Source: Thermaerobacter marianensis | GTDB lineage: Bacteria; Bacillota; Sulfobacillia; DYIH01 | Assembly (NCBI GenBank): GCA_020723785.1 | Contig: DYIH01000086.1 | Span: 1-6,992, forward strand | Direction of reading: 5' to 3' | DNA: 6,992 nt | Shown here: piece by piece, positions 1-5,167 of the stretch | Layout: each line of letters opens with the position of its first letter | Position numbering within the stretch: the stretch's first letter is position 1 | Program-made: the position numbers and the translations under genes | Notes under the pieces: model-generated | Databases searched by the model: none | Seen by the model: only the letters and a program-made list of their open reading frames with translations | Told to the model about the DNA's origin: nothing

Positions 1-94
1 TAAAAAATACCCGAACTACGGTTCTGGGGCGGCGGCCCCCCTTCGGCCTCCGGTCAGGTTTGTGCGACAGGCTCGTAGCGGGTACAAAAAATAA

Positions 95-119
95 CCCCCG
101 CACCAAGCGGGGGCTTTTT
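95..119 (+). terminator. Intrinsic terminator, possibly bidirectional
   Basis: A seven-base perfect stem (CCCCCGC at 95-101 and GCGGGGG at 107-113) closes a five-base loop. It is followed by C and five T residues (115-119), the classic rho-independent form on the + strand. The upstream side carries an A-rich run (86-94, with one T), which reads as a T-rich tail on the - strand, so the hairpin could also end transcription coming from the right. It probably terminates a gene to the left of the window, insulating the dehydrogenase gene. Confidence 0.85.
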
Positions 120-350
120 GTGTTTGATTTGTGTTTGAAATCAGGATTGCCACCCGGTGTGCCGGTCCCGCCCCGGCTGAAGGTCGGCTCCTCCGCTGAC
201 GCGCCTTTCAGGCGCTGCACCTCCGGGCCCGTGTCCCTTCGCCCCCTGCGTCTCAAATTCAACCCTTTTCCTTGACCGCCAGATTTACGAAAAAGATTGC
301 GAAGAAATGTCTAAATAGGGAGGCTGATCTCCGTGGGCGGGCACGTGGGA

Positions 351-356
351 TATACT
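351..356 (+). promoter_or_regulatory. Candidate -10 box for the dehydrogenase gene
   Basis: TATACT matches five of six bases of the sigma-A type -10 consensus and stands out in very GC-rich surroundings. It lies 63 bases before the chosen start codon, a plausible leader length. I find no convincing -35 hexamer 16-18 bases upstream (the bases there read about TCTCCG), so this is weak. A TTGACC hexamer at 272-277 is too far away to pair with it. Confidence 0.3.
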
Positions 357-404
357 ATCCAAGGCCGTTCGTGGTCGAGGTTTGCCCCGGGGCAGCCGGT
401 GCAA

Positions 405-410
405 GGGAGG
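405..410 (+). promoter_or_regulatory. Ribosome binding site fixing a TTG start
   Basis: GGGAGG ends eight bases before TTG at 419-421. No comparable site precedes the other in-frame starts upstream (TTG at 272 follows a pyrimidine run), so this site decides the start of the dehydrogenase. Confidence 0.75.
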
Positions 411-418
411 CGGAGCGG

Positions 419-1447
419 TTGGAATATACCGGGCACCCGATAGTCCAGGCCCACGAAATGGTGATGCCGTGTGAAAGCCCGGAAACGGGGATTCTGGGTT
501 ACATAGCTATTCATAGCACGCGGCTGGGGCCGGCCCTGGGGGGGTGCCGCATGTACCCCTACGAGAGCAGGGAACGGGCCCTGAACGACGTCCTGCGGCT
601 GGCGAAAGCCATGAGCTACAAGGCCGCCTGCGCCGGGCTGGCGCTGGGGGGCGGCAAGGCGGTGATCATCGGCGATCCGCGCCGCGACAAGACGCCGGCC
701 CTGTGGGAACGGTTCGGTCGGTGCGTGGACGCCTTGAACGGGCGGTATATCACCGCCGAGGACGTGGGGACGACGGTGGCCGACATGGCCGAGGTGGCCA
801 AGGCGACGAAGTGGGTGGCGGGGCTGACCGGCGACCCGTCGCCCTACACGGCGCGGGGCGTGCTGGCCGGCATGCGGGCCTGTGTCGCCCGCCGGCTGGG
901 GCGCGGCGACCTGCGCGGGGTGCGCGTGGCCGTTCAGGGTTTGGGCAAGGTGGGTATGGCCCTGGCCGAGCTGCTCCACAGGGAGGGCGCGGTCCTCGTC
1001 GTGGCGGACGTGGACGCCGAGCGCCGCCGCCGGGCCGAGGAACGGTTGGGTGCCCGGGCGGTGGCCCCGGAGGAGATCATGGAGCAGGACGTGGAGGTGT
1101 TCGCCCCCTGCGCCATGGGCGGGGTTCTGGACGAGGTGGCGGCCGAACGGCTGCGGGCGCCGGTGGTGGCCGGGGCGGCAAACAACCAGCTGTCCGGGCC
1201 CGAGGTGGGCTGGCGGCTGCAGGAGCGGGGAATCCTATACGCTCCGGATTACGTCGTCAACGCCGGGGGCCTCATTTTCTGCTACTACGAAATCAAGGGC
1301 GGCGGGGAGGAGGCCACCCTGCGGCACGTGGAGCGCATCGCCGAGAACCTCCAACAGGTCTTCCGGCGAGCCGAGGCGGAGGGGATCTCGACGGCGGAGG
1401 CCGCCGACCGCCTGGCCGAGGCGTGCATCGCCCGTGGCGCGCCCTGA
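419..1447 (+). CDS. bcd: Leucine (branched-chain amino acid) dehydrogenase
   Basis: Predicted cytoplasmic NAD-dependent enzyme that oxidatively deaminates leucine, valine or isoleucine to 2-oxo acids and ammonia, of the Glu/Leu/Phe/Val dehydrogenase family. It has 342 residues from TTG 419. With this start, key residues fall at the numbers recalled for Geobacillus stearothermophilus LeuDH: Lys68 in MSYKAA, Lys80 in GGGK and Asp115 in TAEDVGTT, plus pocket residues Leu40 and Ala113. A Rossmann motif GLGKVG lies at 174-179, and APDYVVNAGG follows near the C-terminus. The frame stays open upstream to 272, but those 49 extra codons have no counterpart in the family. The protein ends about 20 residues earlier than Bacillus enzymes, and the stretch after NAGG (LIFCYYEIKGGG) departs from the usual form. 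Valine or phenylalanine preference cannot be excluded. It seems to be transcribed alone, since 173 bases separate it from nfo. Confidence 0.93.
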   Translation: MEYTGHPIVQAHEMVMPCESPETGILGYIAIHSTRLGPALGGCRMYPYESRERALNDVLRLAKAMSYKAACAGLALGGGKAVIIGDPRRDKTPALWERFGRCVDALNGRYITAEDVGTTVADMAEVAKATKWVAGLTGDPSPYTARGVLAGMRACVARRLGRGDLRGVRVAVQGLGKVGMALAELLHREGAVLVVADVDAERRRRAEERLGARAVAPEEIMEQDVEVFAPCAMGGVLDEVAAERLRAPVVAGAANNQLSGPEVGWRLQERGILYAPDYVVNAGGLIFCYYEIKGGGEEATLRHVERIAENLQQVFRRAEAEGISTAEAADRLAEACIARGAP

Positions 1448-1494
1448 CCCCCGCCACGGGTGCGAAAGCTGCCGGGTTACCCGGCGCTGGCGGG
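1448..1494 (+). other. Foldable three-stem structure after the dehydrogenase
   Basis: An outer stem pairs CCCGCCA (1450-1456) with TGGCGGG (1488-1494). Inside lie a very short GC-GAAA-GC hairpin (1462-1469) and a strong hairpin GCCGGG-TTA-CCCGGC (1471-1485), so the transcript could fold as a three-way junction. No T-run follows, so it is not a standard terminator. I do not recognise a riboswitch class. It could be a transcript 3' end stabiliser, an operator (the inner palindrome) or chance pairing in GC-rich DNA. The remaining bases to 1617 hold an AT-rich palindrome CTTTA-A-TAAAG at 1514-1524, possibly part of an nfo promoter, with no clear -35 box. Confidence 0.35.
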
Positions 1495-1602
1495 TGGTTC
1501 CCTCCTTGTGGTACTTTAATAAAGGCGCGTCAAGGCTGGTCACCTTTCCCTGAACGTCCTGATCCACGCAGGCGACCCGACGGGACGGCTCCGCGCCGGA
1601 TG

Positions 1603-1614
1603 AGGAGGAGGAGG
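1603..1614 (+). promoter_or_regulatory. Ribosome binding site of nfo
   Basis: A purine run containing AGGAGGAGG lies just before two adjacent ATG codons, at 1618 and 1621. The AGGAGG core at 1606-1611 leaves six bases to the first and nine to the second, so it fits both. The second gives an N-terminus (MRVGAHLTI) that matches endonuclease IV proteins, so it was chosen. Confidence 0.65.
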
Positions 1615-1620
1615 CCGATG

Positions 1621-2472
1621 ATGCGCGTGGGAGCGCACCTGACCATCGCCAAGGGGCTGCCGGAGGCGGCCCGGCTGGCCCGCCGGGTGGGCGCCAACAC
1701 GTTCCAGTATTTCACCCGCAACCCGCGGGGGGGCGCCGTGCGCAGCATGAGCGACGGCGAAATCGCCGCGTGGAGCCTGCTGCGCCGGGAATACGACATC
1801 TTCCCCGTCGTCGGCCACCTGCCTTACACGGTGAACCTGGCCGCCCCCGCCGATGCCACGTGGGGTTTCGCCAAGCGCGTGCTCCGGGAGGACCTGGAGC
1901 GGGCGGGTGCGTACGGTGCCGAATTCCTGGTCGTCCACCCCGGCAGCCACGGGGGCGAAGGGGTGGAGCGGGGCGTCGCCCGCATCGCCGCGGCCCTGGA
2001 GGAGGTCTTCGAGGCCGTGGAAGGGCCGACCATGCTGCTTCTGGAGACGATGGCCGGCCAGGGCTCCGAGGTCGGATTCGAGCCGCGCCACCTGGACGGG
2101 ATCATCGAGCGGTTGGGCCGGACGGAACGGATCGGCGTCTGCCTCGACAGTTGCCACCTGTTCGCCGCCGGGTTCGACCTGCGGACCCATGAGGGTATCG
2201 ACGCCATGCTGGCGGAGATGGATCGGGCCGTGGGCCTGGAACGGGTCCGGGCCATGCACTTGAACGACTCCAAGGTTCCTCTGGGCGGCCGCCGGGACCG
2301 CCACGAACTCCTGGGCCAGGGCCACCTGGGCGAGGAGGGCATGGCCGCCCTCCTGACTCACCCGTTCATCCGGAAGCTGCCGCTGCTCATCGAGACGCCG
2401 GTGAAGGAATACACCGATTACGCCGGCGAGATCCGTCTGGCGCGGGCATTTGCCGGCGCGGCGGTGGCGTGA
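1621..2472 (+). CDS. nfo: Endonuclease IV (AP endonuclease)
   Basis: Predicted zinc-dependent DNA repair enzyme that cuts the backbone 5' to abasic sites and trims blocked 3' ends in base-excision repair. It has 283 residues, close to the usual 280-300, forming an AP-endonuclease-2 type TIM barrel. All nine metal ligands recalled for the E. coli enzyme are present, each shifted by exactly three: His66 (GHLPY), His106 (VVHPGSH), Glu142 (LETMAG), Asp176 and His179 (CLDSCH), His213 (MHLNDSK), Asp226 and His228 (DRHE), and Glu258 (IETP). The constant offset argues for an intact, correctly framed gene. ATG 1618 would add one methionine. The next gene begins 72 bases downstream and could share its transcript, although no functional link is apparent. 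Confidence 0.96.
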   Translation: MRVGAHLTIAKGLPEAARLARRVGANTFQYFTRNPRGGAVRSMSDGEIAAWSLLRREYDIFPVVGHLPYTVNLAAPADATWGFAKRVLREDLERAGAYGAEFLVVHPGSHGGEGVERGVARIAAALEEVFEAVEGPTMLLLETMAGQGSEVGFEPRHLDGIIERLGRTERIGVCLDSCHLFAAGFDLRTHEGIDAMLAEMDRAVGLERVRAMHLNDSKVPLGGRRDRHELLGQGHLGEEGMAALLTHPFIRKLPLLIETPVKEYTDYAGEIRLARAFAGAAVA

Positions 2473-2528
2473 CCGGCGCCGTGGTGTTGGACCGCTGAAA
2501 GGCGCGGGAGGCACGCCGGCGTCGCATT

Positions 2529-2536
2529 GAAGGGGG
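2529..2536 (+). promoter_or_regulatory. Ribosome binding site before a CTG start
   Basis: GAAGGGGG ends eight bases before CTG at 2545. An in-frame TGA at 2539-2541 rules out any start further upstream, so this site supports initiation at CTG. The same site could also serve GTG 2538 in another frame, but the frame opened there encodes nothing recognisable. Confidence 0.45.
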
Positions 2537-2544
2537 CGTGAAGG

Positions 2545-2703
2545 CTGAAGGAAGCGCTGCTTTCCCTCCTGACAGGGGCCGTGCTTGGCGCGGCATTCCG
2601 CCTGCTGGGACTGCCCGTGCCGGCGCCGCCGGTGCTGGCCGGGGTGCTGGGCGTCTTCGGCATCTGGCTGGGCGCCGCCCTGGTGGGGCGGTTCAGACCG
2701 TGA
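2545..2703 (+). CDS. Small XapX-type membrane protein
   Basis: A 52-codon gene whose product resembles the XapX/DUF1427 family, small bacterial membrane proteins of unknown function. The family signature is visible: KEALLSLLTGAVLG at the start, then a Pro-rich turn LPVPAPPVLAGVLG and a final hydrophobic stretch before a short basic tail (GRFRP). Two hydrophobic segments, at about residues 3-22 and 28-47, suggest a membrane hairpin. The start must be CTG 2545, because TGA lies two codons upstream in frame, and family members normally begin MKE just where this reads (CTG)KE. Initiation at CTG is rare, so a sequencing error or a point mutation of ATG is the alternative. It lies 72 bases after nfo and ahead of a new promoter, so it is probably the last gene of the nfo transcript. 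Confidence 0.8.
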   Translation: MKEALLSLLTGAVLGAAFRLLGLPVPAPPVLAGVLGVFGIWLGAALVGRFRP

Positions 2704-2786
2704 CGCGCCGGCTGCCGGCGGGCGGCGCGGGGGATGCGGCGCGGGGGGATGCGGCGAGGGACGCTCCCCCGCCTGTTGCATCGCGG
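2704..2786. repeat. Hairpin and short direct repeat after the small gene
   Basis: Directly after the stop codon is a perfect inverted repeat, CGCCGGC-T-GCCGGCG (2706-2720). It could act as a transcript-end hairpin, but no T-run follows. Next is a direct repeat of 13 identical bases, GGGGGATGCGGCG, at 2729-2741 and 2744-2756 (period 15). I see no coding function. The stretch separates the nfo group from the glycosyltransferase promoter. Confidence 0.5.
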
Positions 2787-2815
2787 TTAAGCTTGCCGTA
2801 GGCGGGGCATATAAT
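2787..2815 (+). promoter_or_regulatory. Promoter of the glycosyltransferase-trmK-rnh group
   Basis: A perfect -10 hexamer TATAAT sits at 2810-2815. Seventeen bases upstream, TTAAGC (2787-2792) matches TTGACA at only three positions. The -10 box is conspicuous in this GC-rich DNA and lies about 60 bases before the GTG start, which has a strong ribosome binding site. Weak -35 contact suggests either a modest promoter or help from an activator; no operator is evident. Confidence 0.6.
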
Positions 2816-2859
2816 GGGCGGTGGCCGCGTTGGCGGTGCGGCGGTTCCTTCTGGTCGAG

Positions 2860-2869
2860 GGAGGGGAGA
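2860..2869 (+). promoter_or_regulatory. Ribosome binding site fixing a GTG start
   Basis: The purine run GGGAGGGGAG precedes GTG 2877 by seven bases. The in-frame ATG at 2814 overlaps the TATAAT box, so it would lie upstream of the transcript start. This favours GTG 2877. Confidence 0.7.
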
Positions 2870-2876
2870 CAACACG

Positions 2877-4217
2877 GTGCAGAACGCCGCCGCATACTTC
2901 CGGTGGGCAGCGGACGGCCCGGGGATGCCCGGGTGGCTGGCTCTTTCGGTCGCGGTCCTGCAGGGTCTGGTGCTCTTCTATGCGGCGTATAACCTGGTCC
3001 TCGTGATGGGGGGGTTTACGGTGCGGCGGCGCGTGATGCCGTGCCCTCCGGCCGCCTCTTTTGCCCTGATCGTCCCGGCCCACAACGAGGAGGCGGTCAT
3101 CGCCCAACTCATCGAAAACCTACAGTGCCTGCGCTATCCCCGCCATCTCTATGATATCTTCGTGGTCGCCGATAACTGCAGCGATGCCACGGCCGGCCTG
3201 GCCCGCCGTGCGGGTGCGGTCGTCTTCGAGCGGTCCGACCCCGTCCGGCGCGGCAAGGGGCATGCCCTGGAGTACGCCTTCCGGCGGCTCGCCGCGCTGC
3301 CGCGGCGCTACGATGCCTACGCCGTCTTCGATGCCGACAACCTGGTCGACCCCGGCTTCCTCAACGTGATGAACGCTTGTCTCCACCGCGGCGACCGCCT
3401 GATCCAGGGCCGTATAGAGACCAAGAACCCCGACGACGGCTGGGTGGCCGCCTCCTTCGCCATGTCCTACTGGATTTCCAACCGGTTTTGGTCCCTGGCC
3501 CGGACCAATTTCAGCCTGTCCTCGCTCCTGGGCGGGACGGGGATGTGCATCGAGGCCGGCCTCCTCCGCAAGCTGGGCTGGGGGGCGACCAGCCTCACCG
3601 AGGACCTGGAGTTCACCGCCAAGGCTCTGGTTCACGGCGTGCCGACCGTCTGGGCTCACGAGGCGGTGGTCTACGACGAGAAGCCGCTGACCTTCCGCCA
3701 GTCGTGGCGGCAGCGGCTGCGGTGGGTGCGGGGCCAGGCCCAGGTGGCCCGGGCCTACCTGCCGTCCCTGGTCCGCGAGGGTCTGCGCCGCGCCGACCCG
3801 ATCCGCCTGGAGATGTGCCTGGTGCTTCTCCGGCCGTTCTACGTGGTCGGCGCCGCGCTTCTCGGCGGGGCCTCCTGGCTGCTCGGCCGCCTGTTCCCGT
3901 CCGATCCGTTCCTTTTCGGCCAAGTCCCGATGGTTGTCTGGTGGCTGCCGGCCGCCGCACAGGTGCTCCTGCCGCTTTTGGCCGTCGGGCTCGACCGGGT
4001 GCCTTTGCGGCCGTTGCGCTACCTGCCCCTGTTCCCGTTTTTCAATTGCACCTGGGTACCGCTGACGGTGGTGGGCGTCTTTTCGGCCTGGCGCCGGTCA
4101 TGCTGGTCGCCCACCAGGCACACCCGTGGGATCTCGTACCAGGAACTCCTCCGGCAGCGCGGCCAGCGGGCGGCCGCGTTGGGTCCCGAGGAGATGCCCC
4201 TTGACGCCGCGCCATGA
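2877..4217 (+). CDS. Membrane glycosyltransferase, family 2
   Basis: A 446-residue membrane-bound GT2 enzyme of the processive type (cellulose synthase, hyaluronan synthase and poly-N-acetylglucosamine synthase relatives), probably making or extending an envelope polysaccharide from a nucleotide sugar. A membrane segment at about 20-44 is followed by the GT-A domain: nucleotide-binding start ALIVPAHNEE (63-72), VVADNCSDAT, DxD-type metal site DAD (152-154), acceptor region GGTGMC, catalytic TED (241-243) and QRLRW (279-283), the Q/RxxRW signature of processive enzymes. Three C-terminal membrane segments (about 315-340, 350-372, 382-405) follow, then a short cytoplasmic tail with RHTRGIS. The exact sugar and product cannot be read from sequence. 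It leads a probable operon; trmK starts 46 bases after its stop. No partner polysaccharide genes are in view. Confidence 0.9.
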   Translation: MQNAAAYFRWAADGPGMPGWLALSVAVLQGLVLFYAAYNLVLVMGGFTVRRRVMPCPPAASFALIVPAHNEEAVIAQLIENLQCLRYPRHLYDIFVVADNCSDATAGLARRAGAVVFERSDPVRRGKGHALEYAFRRLAALPRRYDAYAVFDADNLVDPGFLNVMNACLHRGDRLIQGRIETKNPDDGWVAASFAMSYWISNRFWSLARTNFSLSSLLGGTGMCIEAGLLRKLGWGATSLTEDLEFTAKALVHGVPTVWAHEAVVYDEKPLTFRQSWRQRLRWVRGQAQVARAYLPSLVREGLRRADPIRLEMCLVLLRPFYVVGAALLGGASWLLGRLFPSDPFLFGQVPMVVWWLPAAAQVLLPLLAVGLDRVPLRPLRYLPLFPFFNCTWVPLTVVGVFSAWRRSCWSPTRHTRGISYQELLRQRGQRAAALGPEEMPLDAAP

Positions 4218-4218
4218 C

Positions 4219-4288
4219 GGGGGTGAACATGGGGTTAGATCATTCCCTGTCGGAGGGTGGCTTGTGCGCCTGTCCCCCCGGTTGTTGA
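4219..4288 (+). CDS. Possible 19-codon leader ORF overlapping the trmK start
   Basis: GGGGGTGA (4219-4226) is one mismatch from the GGAGGTGA binding site and precedes ATG 4229, which opens a 19-codon frame ending at TGA 4286-4288. The peptide reads MGLDHSLSEGGLCACPPGC and ends in a cysteine-rich run. It begins 11 bases after the glycosyltransferase stop, and its last eight codons overlap the trmK start in another frame. It could couple translation across the junction. I do not know a matching leader peptide, and a chance ORF is quite possible. The span given includes the ribosome binding site. Confidence 0.25.
4252..4257 (+). promoter_or_regulatory. Ribosome binding site of trmK
   Basis: GGAGGG ends six bases before GTG 4264. 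The frame is open further upstream into the glycosyltransferase gene, but those codons match nothing in TrmK proteins. This site sets the start. Confidence 0.75.
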
Positions 4289-5118
4289 AGATCGCCGGTC
4301 TGGTGCCGGAGAACAGCGTCGTGGCCGACGTCGGCACCGACCACGCCCTGTTGCCCGTTTACCTGGTCGTAACCGGTAAGTGCCCGCGGGCCATCGCCAG
4401 CGACGTCCGGCCGGGCCCCCTGGACGCCGCTCGGCAGGTCGTGGCGCGTTTCGCCGCCGAAGGGCTGGTCGACCTGCGCCTGGGCCCCGGTCTGACCGTC
4501 CTGAGGCCCCACGAGGCCGACGTGCTCGTGCTCGCCGGCATGGGCGGCCGCACGATCACCGCCATCCTGGAACGCTCCCCGGACGTCTGCGCTTCCGCCC
4601 GCCGCCTGATCCTCCAGCCGATGAACGCCACCGCCTCCCTGCGCCGCTGGCTCCTGAACCACGGCTTCGGGCTGGCCGAGGAGGAACTGGTCCGCGAGGG
4701 CGAACGTATCTATGAAGTGCTGGCAGCCGAGGCGGCGGTGCCGGGATGTGCCGGCCGCCAAGGGCGGGACGGAGCCGCGACGACGGGCGGGCCGGCTTGG
4801 CCGTCGGAAGGGGAGCCCGCGCGGTCCGGTGGAATGGTGACGGAGGCCGGCCTGGAGGTCGGGCCCCTCTTGTGGGAACGCCGCCACCCCTTGCTCCGCG
4901 AGTTCCTGGAGCGGAAGAGGGAGCGTTGCCGGCGCATTCTGGAGCAGGTGGAGGCCGGTGGCCTCCGCGCCGACCAACGTGCCGCGGCCCGGTTCCGGGA
5001 CAGGCTGGCCCGGTTCGACCGAATGCTGGCCATCCTGTATGCAGAGGCCGCGGACCCTTCGCTGCCCGGCGGCGGGGCGGCGGAGAGCCCCGGAGCCGGG
5101 CCGGGGTCGAACGGCTGA
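4264..5118 (+). CDS. trmK: tRNA (adenine-22 N1) methyltransferase TrmK
   Basis: Predicted SAM-dependent enzyme that methylates N1 of adenine 22 in the D-loop of bacterial tRNAs (formerly YqfN/DUF633). From GTG 4264 it has 284 residues, longer than the roughly 235 of Bacillus TrmK. It starts VRLSPRLLKIAGLV, close to the Bacillus N-terminus. The SAM-binding motif ADVGTDHALLP lies at 21-31, LAGMGG at about 90-95 and ILQPMN at 116-121, followed by YEVLAAEA at about 150-157. A Gly/Arg/Pro-rich insert of about 30 residues (about 159-190) then separates the Rossmann domain from the C-terminal coiled-coil part (GPLLWERRHPLLREFLERKR), and the tail is Gly/Ala/Pro-rich. In many Firmicutes trmK sits beside rpoD and a Nif3-like gene; here it follows a glycosyltransferase and precedes an RNase H gene. 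Confidence 0.93.
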   Translation: MRLSPRLLKIAGLVPENSVVADVGTDHALLPVYLVVTGKCPRAIASDVRPGPLDAARQVVARFAAEGLVDLRLGPGLTVLRPHEADVLVLAGMGGRTITAILERSPDVCASARRLILQPMNATASLRRWLLNHGFGLAEEELVREGERIYEVLAAEAAVPGCAGRQGRDGAATTGGPAWPSEGEPARSGGMVTEAGLEVGPLLWERRHPLLREFLERKRERCRRILEQVEAGGLRADQRAAARFRDRLARFDRMLAILYAEAADPSLPGGGAAESPGAGPGSNG

Positions 5119-5155
5119 GGCGGGGGATCGGGGAGGCTTGTGCCGGTACATTTGC

Positions 5156-5161
5156 GGGAGG
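5156..5161 (+). promoter_or_regulatory. Ribosome binding site of the RNase H fusion
   Basis: GGGAGG ends six bases before TTG 5168. Starting there gives (M)DELILYTDGAARGNPG, exactly where RNase HI proteins begin. The frame stays open upstream into trmK, but that part is a shadow of trmK. Confidence 0.8.
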
Positions 5162-5167
5162 TTCTCA

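Larger units (their letters stand above)
1..418. other. Upstream region without a convincing gene
   Basis: I see no supported gene here. A frame running through 60-275 has no ribosome binding site, crosses the terminator at 95-119 and resembles no family I know. The stretch begins with TAA, which could be the stop codon of a gene outside the window, but this cannot be tested. Besides the terminator, it holds a perfect hairpin at 201-215 (GCGCCT, loop TTC, AGGCGC) with no T-run after it. An AT-richer patch lies at about 281-320, and a TATACT box at 351-356 may drive the dehydrogenase gene. Confidence 0.6.

Noticed and set aside
60..275. A 71-codon frame on the + strand near the left end
   Set aside because: It runs through the intrinsic terminator at 95-119, lacks a ribosome binding site and resembles no known protein.
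272..418. N-terminal extension of the leucine dehydrogenase from TTG 272
   Set aside because: There is no ribosome binding site before 272, the extra 49 codons match nothing in the family, and TTG 419 reproduces the family's residue numbering exactly.
1540..2895. A 451-codon frame on the - strand across nfo
   Set aside because: It spans nfo, the XapX gene and the glycosyltransferase promoter, has low-complexity composition and no recognisable domain.
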